Origin: Hyphomicrobiales bacterium
GTDB lineage: Bacteria > Pseudomonadota > Alphaproteobacteria > Rhizobiales > Rhizobiaceae
Assembly (NCBI GenBank): GCA_900468805.1
Contig: UEIF01000021.1
Location: 1 to 64,000, forward strand
Direction of reading: 5' to 3'
Length of the DNA stretch: 64,000 bases
Shown here: piece after piece, positions 52,510 through 62,534 of the stretch
Layout of the letters: each line of letters opens with the position of its first letter
How positions within the stretch are numbered: the stretch's first letter is position 1
The notes under the pieces: model-generated
Seen by the model: only the letters and a program-made list of their open reading frames with translations
What the model was told of the DNA's origin: nothing
Databases searched by the model: none
Made by a program: the position numbers and the translations under genes

Positions 52510-54210
52510 TTATTCGCCGCGGTTCTTCAGAGCCGCGCCGAGGATGTCGCCGAGCGAAGCGCCCGAGTCGGACGAACCGAACTGAGCAACGGCTTCCTTC
52601 TCTTCCGCGATCTCCAGAGCCTTGATGGACAGCATGATCTTGCGGTCCTTCTTGGAGAAGTTGGTGACGCGGGCATCGACGGTCTGGCCGACCGAGAAGC
52701 GTTCCGGACGCTGTTCGTCGCGATCGCGAGCGAGGTCAGCGCGACGGATGAAGGAAGTGATGTCCTCATGGCTGACGAGCTTCACTTCGATGCCGCCGTC
52801 GTTGACAGCGATGACTTCGCAAGAAACGACTGCATTCTTGCGCAGGTCGCCGGAAGCAGCAGCTTCGCCAACTGCATCCTTGCCAAGCTGCTTGATGCCG
52901 AGCGAGATGCGTTCCTTTTCGACGTCAACGTCGAGAACGACCGCCTTGACGACGTCACCCTTGTTGAACTCCTCGATGACCTGTTCGCCTGGACGGTTCC
53001 AGTCGAGGTCGGAGAGGTGCACCATGCCATCGACATCGCCGTCGAGGCCAATGAACAGGCCGAATTCGGTCTTGTTCTTGACTTCGCCTTCGACTTCAGT
53101 GCCGGCCGGATGGCTGCGGGCGAATGCTGCCCACGGGTTTTCCAGGGTCTGCTTGAGGCCGAGCGAGATACGGCGCTTGGACGGATCGACTTCGAGAACG
53201 ACGACTTCGACTTCCTGGCTCGTGGACAGGATCTTGCCGGGGTGAACGTTCTTCTTGGTCCAGGACATTTCCGAGATGTGGATCAGGCCTTCGATGCCCG
53301 GCTCCAGCTCGACGAACGCACCGTAGTCGGTGATGTTCGTAACGGTACCGGAAATCTTCTTGCCTTCCGGATACTTGGCCTGGATGCCATCCCACGGATC
53401 GGACTCGAGCTGCTTCATGCCGAGCGAGATGCGGTGGGTTTCCTGGTTGATGCGGATGATCTGAACCTTGACCTGCTGGCCGATGTTCAGGATTTCCGAC
53501 GGATGGTTCACACGGCGCCATGCCATGTCGGTGACGTGCAGCAGGCCGTCGATGCCGCCGAGGTCAACGAACGCACCGTAATCGGTGATGTTCTTGACGA
53601 CGCCGTCAACAACCTGGCCTTCTTCGAGGTTCTGAACGATTTCAGAACGCTGCTCGGCACGGGATTCCTCCAGAACCGTACGGCGCGAAACCACGATGTT
53701 GCCGCGGCGCTTGTCCATCTTAAGGATTTCGAAGGGCTGCGGGTTGTGCATCAGCGGAGTAACGTCGCGGATCGGACGAATGTCGACCTGAGAACGCGGC
53801 AGGAAGGCGATCGCACCGTCGAGGTCGACCGTGAAGCCACCCTTGACCTGGTTGAAGATAACGCCTTCGACGCGCTCGCCAGCTTCGAACTTGGCTTCGA
53901 GCTTGACCCAGCTTTCTTCGCGGCGAGCCTTCTCGCGCGACAGAACTGCTTCGCCGAGCGCGTTTTCGATACGCTCAACGTAGACTTCGACTTCGTCGCC
54001 AACCTTGAGCTGGCCATCCTTGGCGCGAGCGCCGAATTCCTTGAGCGCGATGCGGCCTTCGACCTTCAGGCCGACGTCAACAACGGCGACATCCTTTTCG
54101 ATGCCCGTGACGATGCCCTTGGTAACATAGCCTTCGGCCAGATCGTTCTTGGCAAAGGACTCTTCGAGAAGGGCCGCGAAATCCTCGCGAGAGGGAGTAG
54201 CTACTGACAT
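52510..54210 (-). CDS. rpsA: 30S ribosomal protein S1
   Basis: A 566-residue protein with the usual six S1 RNA-binding domains; domains 3-6 carry the repeated EGQVVDGVVKNITDYGAFVD and GKKISGTVTNITDYGAFVEL signatures. It unwinds mRNA for translation initiation. The ATG at 54210 with AGGAG immediately upstream is the expected S1 start (SVATPSREDFAALLEESFAK), preferred to a longer frame from 54249. It follows cmk on the same strand after about 180 bases, the order aroA-cmk-rpsA being common in Rhizobiaceae. The gap may hold its own promoter. Confidence 0.97.
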   Translation of the reverse strand: MSVATPSREDFAALLEESFAKNDLAEGYVTKGIVTGIEKDVAVVDVGLKVEGRIALKEFGARAKDGQLKVGDEVEVYVERIENALGEAVLSREKARREESWVKLEAKFEAGERVEGVIFNQVKGGFTVDLDGAIAFLPRSQVDIRPIRDVTPLMHNPQPFEILKMDKRRGNIVVSRRTVLEESRAEQRSEIVQNLEEGQVVDGVVKNITDYGAFVDLGGIDGLLHVTDMAWRRVNHPSEILNIGQQVKVQIIRINQETHRISLGMKQLESDPWDGIQAKYPEGKKISGTVTNITDYGAFVELEPGIEGLIHISEMSWTKKNVHPGKILSTSQEVEVVVLEVDPSKRRISLGLKQTLENPWAAFARSHPAGTEVEGEVKNKTEFGLFIGLDGDVDGMVHLSDLDWNRPGEQVIEEFNKGDVVKAVVLDVDVEKERISLGIKQLGKDAVGEAAASGDLRKNAVVSCEVIAVNDGGIEVKLVSHEDITSFIRRADLARDRDEQRPERFSVGQTVDARVTNFSKKDRKIMLSIKALEIAEEKEAVAQFGSSDSGASLGDILGAALKNRGE

Positions 54211-54388
54211 AAAATCTCCTGCGTGGCCTTCGATAGCTTCAAGGCTCACGTATGCGCCGGTTGGTTCGAGTTAAATGGGCCTGAACCCAGTCCGCCCTCG
54301 TTTAAGAAGGCAATCCGGCGCTTGGACGGAATTTCAGGCTTGCTTTCGCATGAGCGTCCCGCGCACGAAGCACGGAAAATCGCTTGTC

Positions 54389-55033
54389 TTAGGCATTTCG
54401 GTTCAAAGCGGCGTCGATAAACGACTTTGCAGCTTGAAACGCGGCTTCTATACTCATTTCCGACGTGTCAAGCAAGTGCGCATCGACTGCCGGTTTCATC
54501 GGGCTGTCCGCCCTGTTCATGTCGCGATCGTCGCGTCGTTTGACGTCCTCGAAAATCGCATCGAAATTCGCCGAGCCACCCTTGCCGACGATCTCGTCGT
54601 AGCGGCGTCTGGCGCGAACCTCCGGCGATGCCGTCACATAAAGTTTCACCGGTGCGCCAGGGCAGACGACGGTGCCGATATCGCGCCCATCGAGAACCGT
54701 TCCCGGCAACTTCCGGGAAAACCGACGCTGCGCCTCCACCAGCGCCCGGCGAACCGCCGGCATCACGGCAATCTTTGAGGCGGCTTCGCCAATCTCGTGT
54801 CTCGAGAGTATATCGCGATCGAGCCCGGCCAGTTCAACCTCGCGCGCCATCTTTTCAGCAACCGTCTCGTCGTCGAGAGGCAGCCCGGCATCGATGAGCG
54901 CCTTGGCCGTCGCCCGGTAGGTGAGGCCGGTATCGAGGTGGTGGAAGCCGTATTGCTCCGCGATCCGGCGCGAAAGCGTGCCCTTGCCCGCCGCGGCCGG
55001 GCCGTCGATGGCGATGATAAAGCTGTCGGTCAT
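54389..55033 (-). CDS. cmk: Cytidylate kinase
   Basis: A 214-residue (d)CMP kinase: P-loop [20 protein letters not shown] (about 5-24), [20 protein letters not shown], and the LID region [20 protein letters not shown] followed by [15 protein letters not shown]. It phosphorylates CMP and dCMP for nucleotide supply. The start is the ATG at 55033, four bases after the PaiB-like gene ends, rather than a longer frame inside that gene. It belongs to the aroA-paiB-like-cmk-rpsA run. Confidence 0.95.
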   Translation of the reverse strand: MTDSFIIAIDGPAAAGKGTLSRRIAEQYGFHHLDTGLTYRATAKALIDAGLPLDDETVAEKMAREVELAGLDRDILSRHEIGEAASKIAVMPAVRRALVEAQRRFSRKLPGTVLDGRDIGTVVCPGAPVKLYVTASPEVRARRRYDEIVGKGGSANFDAIFEDVKRRDDRDMNRADSPMKPAVDAHLLDTSEMSIEAAFQAAKSFIDAALNRNA

Positions 55034-55037
55034 CAAT

Positions 55038-55679
55038 TCATTCCGTGCCAAGGCCGCCGTAGCGGCGCACCAGTTCCTGCATTTCGGCCTGCTCTGCCAT
55101 CTCGTCCAGGCCCTTGGCAACACCTTCGCGGTCGGCGATAGGTCGGTTCTGGCTCACCTTCCACTTGCCCTCGATCTCGGCGATCTCGATTTCGACGCCG
55201 ATGATGCCCTTGAGTTGGGCACGGATGAAATCGTCAGGCGCATCACCGACCGACCAGGGCCTTGCGCGCTGGCCTTCCTGTTCGCCGGTAATTGCGTTGA
55301 TCTGCGAAAGCAGCCAGCCTTCGTCCTCGATCACCCGGGCGGCCCCGCGCGCCTGCACGATCGCATAGTTCCAGGTCGGCACGACTTTGCCGGTCTCTGC
55401 TTTGGTCTTGTACCAGGATGGCGTGACATAGGAATTGGCGCCCTGGAAGACGGCAAGCACCGGCGCGCCGGCCGCGATATCGCGCCACTGCCCGTTCGCC
55501 CGTGCCAGATGCAGCCGCAGCATTCCCTTCTCAGAGGCCTCGGCATCGAGATGGAAGGGCACAGAATTGGCGATAAGCCCGGAATTGCCCGCCGTAATCA
55601 GCAGGCCAAGCGGATGGGCGCGGATCAGCGCATGCTGCACGCCAAGGTCTTCCTCGCGGAAATGTGGTGGCTGGTACAT
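55038..55679 (-). CDS. FMN-binding PaiB-family protein
   Basis: A 213-residue protein of the PaiB/FMN-binding split-barrel family. Features: [20 protein letters not shown] at the N-terminus, [46 protein letters not shown] and the central [19 protein letters not shown]. PaiB-like proteins are annotated as transcriptional repressors of sporulation or protease genes in Bacillus, but in alphaproteobacteria the role is unclear. The start at 55679 lies one base after the aroA stop, so it is probably cotranscribed with aroA. Confidence 0.88.
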   Translation of the reverse strand: MYQPPHFREEDLGVQHALIRAHPLGLLITAGNSGLIANSVPFHLDAEASEKGMLRLHLARANGQWRDIAAGAPVLAVFQGANSYVTPSWYKTKAETGKVVPTWNYAIVQARGAARVIEDEGWLLSQINAITGEQEGQRARPWSVGDAPDDFIRAQLKGIIGVEIEIAEIEGKWKVSQNRPIADREGVAKGLDEMAEQAEMQELVRRYGGLGTE

Positions 55680-55680
55680 G

Positions 55681-57036
<1,356 letters not shown>

Positions 57037-57308
57037 TTAACCCTTTGCAAAGGCAATACATTCAGATCGCTTACGCCCCGGTTCCGGGCTGTTTTTCCGA
57101 CCGGCCTTGCGGCAATCGCGGCTGGTTAGCACAAACTTGCCGAACGGTCATCCGGAATGGCGGCGAGAAGCCTGAAGTGCCCTATGAAGTTTAGCTTTGA
57201 CATAGGAAGCCGTAGCGATTATGGGGACCGGCTTATAAATTCCGAACAGAACGCCGGTTTGACGGCATTTGCCGAATTTCTCATTCGGCCATTCTCACGA
57301 GGCTTATA

Positions 57309-57689
57309 GTGGCGAAAGCGGAACTTGGTACAAAGCGCACTGATCCGGAAACCGGCAAGAAGTTCTACGATCTGAACCGGGATCCGATCGTCTCCCCTTA
57401 TACCGGCAAATCCTATCCCCTGTCCTTCTTCCAGGAAACCTCGGCACTCGCCGAAGTTCAGGATGATGATGAGGTTGCCGAAGTCGATACCGAAAACACC
57501 GAAGTCGAACTGGTTTCGCTCGAAGACGCCGATGACGCCGCTTCCGGCGACGATATCCCTGATATCGGCGACGACGATGTCGAAGTCGAAGGCGATGACG
57601 ACGATACTTTCCTCGAAGTTGATGAAGATGACGAGGATGACGACATGAGCGACATCATCGGCGTCACCGGCGACGAAGACGAAGTCTGA
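57309..57689 (+). CDS. TIGR02300-family acidic protein
   Basis: A 126-residue protein: N-terminal motif AELGTKRTDPETGKKFYDLN, with DPIVSPYTGKSYPLSFF, then a very acidic tail of Asp/Glu/Val (about 45-126). It is the conserved alphaproteobacterial family TIGR02300, whose function is unknown. The start is a GTG at 57309 with GAGG upstream. It is divergent from aroA and followed by a terminator and tRNA-Ala, which is the usual rhizobial order. Confidence 0.88.
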   Translation: MAKAELGTKRTDPETGKKFYDLNRDPIVSPYTGKSYPLSFFQETSALAEVQDDDEVAEVDTENTEVELVSLEDADDAASGDDIPDIGDDDVEVEGDDDDTFLEVDEDDEDDDMSDIIGVTGDEDEV

Positions 57690-57701
57690 TCGGACGAATA
57701 T

Positions 57702-57738
57702 CGGCCCGGATGACAAAAATATTCCGGGCCGGATTTTT
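57702..57738 (+). terminator. Intrinsic terminator of the TIGR02300 gene
   Basis: A 9-bp stem CGGCCCGGA (57702-57710)/TCCGGGCCG (57723-57731) with a 12-base loop is followed by GATTTTTT. Confidence 0.9.
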
Positions 57739-57837
57739 TAGGCTTGCCATCTGCGAAAACCGCAAGTAATAAGCCGCCACTCCAGAGGAAACGCCTCCGG
57801 AGTATCCCAGGACCGGCGCAAGCTGGACCACCCTGAT

Positions 57838-57913
<76 letters not shown>

Positions 57914-57977
57914 AACTTCCTTTATTTCGCTTTTTTGCAACGAAATCAGCCTGATAAGGCGAGGCCGTATTTTCCCG

Positions 57978-58010
57978 AGTACCCAAGAAAGTACCCACCC
58001 GGAGTACCCA
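57978..58010. repeat. Three direct repeats of AGTACCCA near the tRNA junction
   Basis: AGTACCCA occurs at 57978, 57990 and 58003, that is at intervals of 12 and 13 bases. They start 65 bases from the tRNA 3' end, where arm-type integrase or excisionase sites would be expected. The role is inference. Confidence 0.55.
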
Positions 58011-58289
58011 ACCTGATTTCAACATGACTCGCCCCATCCCCGCGCGCTAAATACAATCCCATCATATCGAGTCGCGTAGAGAAGTTAGGATGAGCCTTTT
58101 AGGCGGAGCCACAGGCTGGCTACCGGCGAAAGTCTCAGTTTGTTTCACGGGGTTGGCCAAGTGTTCACCTCTGTTCTTCCTATGTATTTGTCGGCGCTTC
58201 CTGGCTCTGTCGATTCTTGTTATGCTGCGTGTGCGCAATGATTCCATCAACCGATGCGAGTCTGGTTGTTCACGGCGAAAGGCGGCGGC

Positions 58290-59351
58290 ATGGTCCAGAA
58301 TGTCAGGCGTGTTTTTGATGCAAAGCCAGAATACCTCAAAGCTAGTTTCCTTGAGCACATCCGAAGCGGTCTGCCGCACACCTGTTCGTTCATAACGCAT
58401 GAAACGCCTCCTAAAGATGGCATTGAGGTGATCCTTCAGGACTTCATGATCCCGAAGGACGTATTGTCGAGGGACGGACTTGCCCCCTGTCCCATTTGCA
58501 GTCCCGTTAAGCCGAAGTACGTCAAAGGCCACCTCCTCTGGTCCAGCGAATCTAAACTGCTGTACGCAGTTGGGCATTGCTGCGGTCACGGGTTCTTCAC
58601 GTCTGACAGTCTGGCAAGGGCGCTCACCCGTAATTCAAGAGCCGAACGGAGACGCCGTGCCGAGGCGCTTATCGAAGCGAACTGGACCCTTCCTGGGGAA
58701 CTGGTGGCATATTGGGCGCTACTGAAGCCGGCTGTTCGCGATCTTGACAGGGTACTTAAGGCGCTGCGAGTTGGTCTTCGTCATGCCGTTTGCAAAGACA
58801 TCCACCGGACCATCCGAGACGGCGGATACCTGAAGGTACAGCAGCGATCTGGCGACGACGCAGTAACGCATAGGGGCTTAACCGCTGCTGAGGAAGCCTA
58901 CGGCGATCAACCAGTTCGCGGGGCCTCAATCCTTCGGGGTAGCAGCAGGGGAATTTCCGTAGAGGCAAAAGTCTCTAACGTGATGGCGGCCTTGACGCAT
59001 GTAAGCTGGCAGACTGAAAACGATGCTGTCCTTTGGCTATGCGAGAGGGTGGACGAAGACCTTCTCCATCTGGAAATGTTCATCCGAGATGCGGTTTCCA
59101 ATGTCAGCACTGCGCTAGACGATATCGCCGCGCTCCTCGCATTCATTGAACCAGAGAACCTCAAGCTTATCAACGATTGGTCTCGTGAGGCCCATGGCTG
59201 GCAGGGCTGCGTGTCGGTAGAAAATGAACGCGGGCAGGTTACCATTATACGGGGCCGAAAGCGCTTCAAGAGCTTCCGGCTTCCTCCAACTTTGACGCAG
59301 GAATTGCCCACCGTCCCTGCACTTATCGACCCAACTTTAGAGAAAACTTGA
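58290..59351 (+). CDS. Hypothetical protein with possible zinc-binding Cys/His cluster
   Basis: A 353-residue protein without signal peptide. Around residue 66-100 it has APCPICSPVKPKYVKGHLLW followed by VGHCCGHGFF, a CxxC...CCxH cluster that could bind zinc. The remainder is mixed alpha/beta and helical, with RNSRAERRRRAEALIEANWT and a helical stretch FIRDAVSNVSTALDDIAALL. I chose ATG 58290 with GAAAGG upstream; an earlier in-frame ATG at 58254 is possible. It is the first gene after the tRNA. I do not recognise the family. Confidence 0.65.
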   Translation: MVQNVRRVFDAKPEYLKASFLEHIRSGLPHTCSFITHETPPKDGIEVILQDFMIPKDVLSRDGLAPCPICSPVKPKYVKGHLLWSSESKLLYAVGHCCGHGFFTSDSLARALTRNSRAERRRRAEALIEANWTLPGELVAYWALLKPAVRDLDRVLKALRVGLRHAVCKDIHRTIRDGGYLKVQQRSGDDAVTHRGLTAAEEAYGDQPVRGASILRGSSRGISVEAKVSNVMAALTHVSWQTENDAVLWLCERVDEDLLHLEMFIRDAVSNVSTALDDIAALLAFIEPENLKLINDWSREAHGWQGCVSVENERGQVTIIRGRKRFKSFRLPPTLTQELPTVPALIDPTLEKT

Positions 59352-59403
59352 GGGGTGCTCAAAAATTGACGCGATCGTTGGCAGCTAGATTCGTTGCCAT
59401 CTT

Positions 59404-59898
59404 TCAATCAACCTTCTCACATTTCCCGAGTTCCATAAAAGGGACGCCCAAAGTCTGTTTATCTTTCGGCTGGAGATAACTTCCCTCACTCCAAGTCTCA
59501 TACTTGAGGTATTCAAGATCAAATTGGTAGTGTTGTGCAATCCACCGGCACTCAACTCGATCATTCACCGAGACGATATCGGTGCCGATGCTTTCGTTGA
59601 AACAGGTACGGAAATCGCCGGTCTGTGTGGTTTTCAGCAGAACGCTATAGATGCGCGCTTTGGACGAACCTTGTTTGCCGGTCCCGGTGGATCGCACTTT
59701 AATTGCAAATCCATCCGTTGAAGTTTTGAATATCGTAGCATTCCAAGTGTCTTGGGCAGTGTCGTAAACCATACCGGCAGTGGCATTTGGACGGCAATAG
59801 TAGATGCCAGAACGATCAGAGGGCTCGTCGGTCTCGGGAGCGTTTTGCGCAAACGCGGCTGTTGTCATCAATAAAACGGGAATTGCAGAAAGTCTCAT
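59404..59898 (-). CDS. Small secreted hypothetical protein
   Basis: A 164-residue protein with a signal peptide (RLSAIPVLLMTTAAFAQNAP, cleavage near residue 18) and a mature domain with four Cys (YYCRP, FRTCFNE, VECRW, GKCEKVD) that may form disulfides. AAGGTG precedes the ATG. It lies downstream of the nuclease-like gene on the same strand after about 130 bases and is convergent with the 353-residue gene. No function is known. Confidence 0.65.
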   Translation of the reverse strand: MRLSAIPVLLMTTAAFAQNAPETDEPSDRSGIYYCRPNATAGMVYDTAQDTWNATIFKTSTDGFAIKVRSTGTGKQGSSKARIYSVLLKTTQTGDFRTCFNESIGTDIVSVNDRVECRWIAQHYQFDLEYLKYETWSEGSYLQPKDKQTLGVPFMELGKCEKVD

Positions 59899-60030
59899 TG
59901 AATTTCACCTTGAGGGAGATAGCATATTCGTGGCGCGTTGCTGGACGAATTTCTGATCACCAATGCATCACAATCGCAAGTACGAAAACTAAATGCGCTG
60001 TGCCGAAGGAATAACTTTGGACGGTGCCGG

Positions 60031-60408
60031 CTAGTCGCCGCACCAATCGTTCTTGTGATGGGGTCTCCACTCGCGGGCAAAGCCTTCCGCCAGTAGCATC
60101 GAGCCCACCTCCCGCCCATCCTTGCGATAGACGTTCACCAGGGGCCGATGGGCCGGCGTATTGTCGATCCCCTTGATTTCGATCCGTAGGCCGCGCTGCT
60201 CTAGGAGTTCCTTAAGCCTGCCTTTGGCTATCAATGCTAGTTTGCGCTCCTTGATGCACTTCGCATGGCTGCCAATCTCCGGGGTGTCTATCCCCCAGAC
60301 AAACGGAATGCCGCCGCCGAGGAGACGCATAAGCTGCCCATCGCAGCGCACGGTGTCACCATCCACAGCCGTCAACGAGGCGCACATCATCATTGCCGTG
60401 CCGATCAT
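60031..60408 (-). CDS. Staphylococcal-nuclease-like (SNase) protein
   Basis: A 125-residue protein of the thermonuclease fold: AVDGDTVRCDGQ (metal-binding Asp), WGIDTPEI (Asp and Glu of the active site), AHRPLVNVYRKDGREVGSML and AEGFAREWRPHH. The Arg that in Staphylococcus nuclease stands two residues before the WGID segment (R35) is replaced by Phe (PFVWGID). The second active-site Arg appears to be kept in the AHRPL segment. The start at 60408 is fixed by an ATGA overlap with the upstream small gene. Confidence 0.82.
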   Translation of the reverse strand: MIGTAMMMCASLTAVDGDTVRCDGQLMRLLGGGIPFVWGIDTPEIGSHAKCIKERKLALIAKGRLKELLEQRGLRIEIKGIDNTPAHRPLVNVYRKDGREVGSMLLAEGFAREWRPHHKNDWCGD

Positions 60409-60593
60409 CGTAGCGTCACCGGACCGCTTGAAGGCCTCTTGTACGGGTAATCCTCCCAACACCACCAGACGGTCTCACTAGACCGACCTGACGAAAGCCC
60501 AAAGCCGCCCCATTTGCTGCACCCTTCCGCTGAGCAGAAATGCTCCACGATGACGTTAGAGCCGGCTGCTGTTGAATGGCTGGCGATACTCAT
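60405..60593 (-). CDS. Small Cys-containing protein between SRAP and nuclease genes
   Basis: A 62-residue protein with Cys20-x4-Cys25 and Cys45 (EHFCSAEGCSKWGGFGL, WWCWEDYP). It overlaps the SRAP stop by four bases at its start (ATGA, 60590-60593) and the nuclease start by four bases at its end (60405-60408). This double overlap is strong evidence that it is expressed. Similar small CxxxxC...C-aromatic proteins occur in phage and rhizobial islands, as I recall, without function. Confidence 0.65.
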   Translation of the reverse strand: MSIASHSTAAGSNVIVEHFCSAEGCSKWGGFGLSSGRSSETVWWCWEDYPYKRPSSGPVTLR

Positions 60594-61642
60594 GCAGGTA
60601 TTTGCTCGGGAGCAGGAAGACGCACCAATTGGTCATCCGGTAATGGGCGTTGAAGCTGGCGAGCCTCCTCCCACGGCGCAGTCAACCACGTCTCAATCTC
60701 ATCGCTATCCGCAAGGATGACCGGCATGGCTTTCTGATGGACCGGCTCAACGATGCCATTGGGCCCAGTCGTGAGGAATCCGTAGAGGTCATTGACCGTG
60801 AGCCCCTCCTTGACCTTCCTAACGCTCTCCCACTGCGGCACCCATATGCCCGCGAAGAACATCAGCGGACAGCTCGGGTCAGCTGCAAACCATGCGTTGG
60901 GCGTGCGGCCACCTTCAGGCTTGTTGGCTGGATCTGGCTCGGCAAAGGATGTCACGGGGACGACGCACCGGAACTCGATCCCATGCCAGCGTTTCCAGTG
61001 CTTGCTATCAACGTTGCGGACGTTCGTAGTTCCGCCATCCGGCTCCATCTTAAGGAGCTGCTGGAAGTCCACCTCTTTGTTTTTCTTCCGTAGGCCATCG
61101 GCTCGCTTCGTCGCGGCTTGGTATATCGCCTGTGACGAACTTGGCAGACCCCACCGCACATTCGTTAGCTCGCGGCCAGCTGGCGTATTGCGGACGATCG
61201 GTGCCATGTAGTCGGGCCAGATCTCCGTGATGGGTGGCATGTTGCCGGTGCTGTCGATCATCGCCCGCGTGATTGAGCGAATGGCCGCCTGATTGCTCAG
61301 CATTCGGTAGAGATTACACACTTCGCCCTCCCTTGGTATCCATGCACCGTTACGGGCAACTTCGTCCGTGTCGATGAACTGTCCGCGCCATCTGTCCCGA
61401 AACTGACGGGCAGCTTCGCGATTGCTAAAGCAGAAGACAAGATATTCATCCCACTCAATCGACGCTTTGTAGTGTTTCGACTCGCCCTCAAGATGGATCG
61501 CTGAGGTTAAGACTTCGCCTCTTTGCCGATAGTCATGGGCCTGCTCTCCGGTCTGGTAGTTTCCCCACCAGATGATGACATGGTGAGGTAGTTCTGAATC
61601 TAGCCTCCGCCGGGCGAAGGGGTTGTTTCTTCGATCCGCCAT
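60590..61642 (-). CDS. SRAP (YedK/HMCES-like) protein with in-frame N-terminal extension
   Basis: The full frame from ATG 61642 codes for 350 residues. The last 243, from a GTG at 61321, are a complete SOS-response-associated peptidase domain: Cys2 (CNLYRM), Asn near 100 (TTNVRNVDS), Glu128 (SFAEPDP) and His195 (VHQKAMPV). Proteins of this family form a covalent, reversible crosslink with abasic sites in single-stranded DNA through N-terminal Cys2. The first 107 residues (HHVIIWWGNYQTGEQAHDYR, then FCFSNREAARQFRDRWRGQF) are a separate unknown domain. The ATG has a weak ribosome-binding site but follows the zinc-ribbon gene by seven bases, whereas the GTG has a strong one. Both products may be made. 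Confidence 0.85.
   Translation of the reverse strand: MADRRNNPFARRRLDSELPHHVIIWWGNYQTGEQAHDYRQRGEVLTSAIHLEGESKHYKASIEWDEYLVFCFSNREAARQFRDRWRGQFIDTDEVARNGAWIPREGEVCNLYRMLSNQAAIRSITRAMIDSTGNMPPITEIWPDYMAPIVRNTPAGRELTNVRWGLPSSSQAIYQAATKRADGLRKKNKEVDFQQLLKMEPDGGTTNVRNVDSKHWKRWHGIEFRCVVPVTSFAEPDPANKPEGGRTPNAWFAADPSCPLMFFAGIWVPQWESVRKVKEGLTVNDLYGFLTTGPNGIVEPVHQKAMPVILADSDEIETWLTAPWEEARQLQRPLPDDQLVRLPAPEQIPA
61319..61332 (-). promoter_or_regulatory. Ribosome-binding site and internal GTG start for the Cys2 form of SRAP
   Basis: On the minus strand GGGAGGG (61332-61326) lies five bases before GTG TGT AAT CTC (from 61321), which would yield Met-Cys-Asn-Leu-Tyr. Met removal exposes Cys2, as the family needs. 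Confidence 0.65.
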
Positions 61643-61649
61643 GTTGAGT

Positions 61650-61964
61650 CTATATGGTTTCGTCTCGCCAAACCGGCATCTTAACTTCCTTGATGCCCAC
61701 CAGTCGGCGCACATAAAGCTTCCCGATCTCCGATGCAGACGGGAGGTAAACGGTCACGTCCATGTAGTCGCGCTTGTGGCATTCCTGGCAGGTGAACCTC
61801 AGGCGGTTGATGGTGGTGTTCTTACGGAGCTTGAGAAGATCGTCGGGCAGAAACCGTCGCGTGATGTTGCACAGGCCGCACCGGACAATGAGGATGTGCC
61901 CGACCCCTCGCGCCTCCTCTAAGGACCAGCGCGAGAGTTTATTCAATTGGTTCATTTCCGGCAT
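61650..61964 (-). CDS. Small zinc-ribbon-like protein upstream of SRAP
   Basis: A 104-residue protein with two CxxC pairs at 29/32 (RCGLC) and 59/62 (TCQEC), separated by 26 residues, the pattern of a zinc ribbon. It ends seven bases before ATG 61642 of the SRAP frame. It has no signal peptide or membrane helix. I have seen similar CxxC...CxxC small proteins in rhizobial islands. The ATG at 61955 is an alternative start. It may be a DNA-binding or structural accessory of the SRAP operon. Confidence 0.6.
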   Translation of the reverse strand: MPEMNQLNKLSRWSLEEARGVGHILIVRCGLCNITRRFLPDDLLKLRKNTTINRLRFTCQECHKRDYMDVTVYLPSASEIGKLYVRRLVGIKEVKMPVWRDETI

Positions 61965-62028
61965 GGCAGTCTAGCCTGTTGGCGTCGTCTTTTAGGCGGG
62001 CAGTCCGGAAGCGGGGAGATGCCAAAAG

Positions 62029-62417
62029 CTACGCCAGGTAGCCTCTTTCTCTAGCTCGGTCATAGAGTGCATTGAAGGCTAGATCGATATCCTGCTCGAA
62101 GGCAAACCACATTGGCTCCGTCGCTCCAACATCACCGGCACCGTTGTAGATCCCGATAGCGCGCCCATTAGACTCGTCAATGGAAACCAAAAAGGTCCCA
62201 GTCGGAGCGCAAGACTCCATATCGAAGGCGTAGGCGAGATGTATCTCGAATTGGTCCAAGCTTCCAGAGCGGGACTCAATGCCAGCAACACCGCAGCACG
62301 AAGCGCGGGGTTTACCTCATGGATGCTCACGGGGACAGGTGGGGTCCAATACGTCCCGATGGGATTGCTCCCGAAGTCGTCATCTAGGCGCAGTTCATCG
62401 ACCGGCAAATTACTCAT
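62029..62417 (-). pseudogene. Probable small hypothetical gene with a frameshift
   Basis: From ATG 62417 (GGAGG nine bases upstream) the frame begins MSNLPVDELRLDDDFGSNPI and continues HEVNPALRAAVLLALSP. Near 62262 protein-like sequence switches to the next frame, which reads DQFEIHLAYAFDMESCAPTG and ends WFAFEQDIDLAFNALYDRAR, stopping at 62029. Each part is protein-like only in its own frame, so one base shift near 62255-62270 is likely. The alternative is two overlapping small genes, the second (62029-62259) starting with TTG. The function is unknown. It is the first gene behind the LexA-box promoter. Confidence 0.4.
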
Positions 62418-62534
62418 AGCCGTCATCCTCCGTTTCGAGTGGTGATGCCTCCGGAAGAGGAGTTGAGGGCCGCGCAGCGTTCCGTGGTGTCGAAACAAGG
62501 AGGTAGCCACGCGGCCCGTTCCATCCCTTGGGAT

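Noticed and set aside
57978..58010. AGTACCCA triplet as a CRISPR array
   Set aside because: Repeat units of eight bases with four- to five-base spacers are far too short. More like protein-binding sites.
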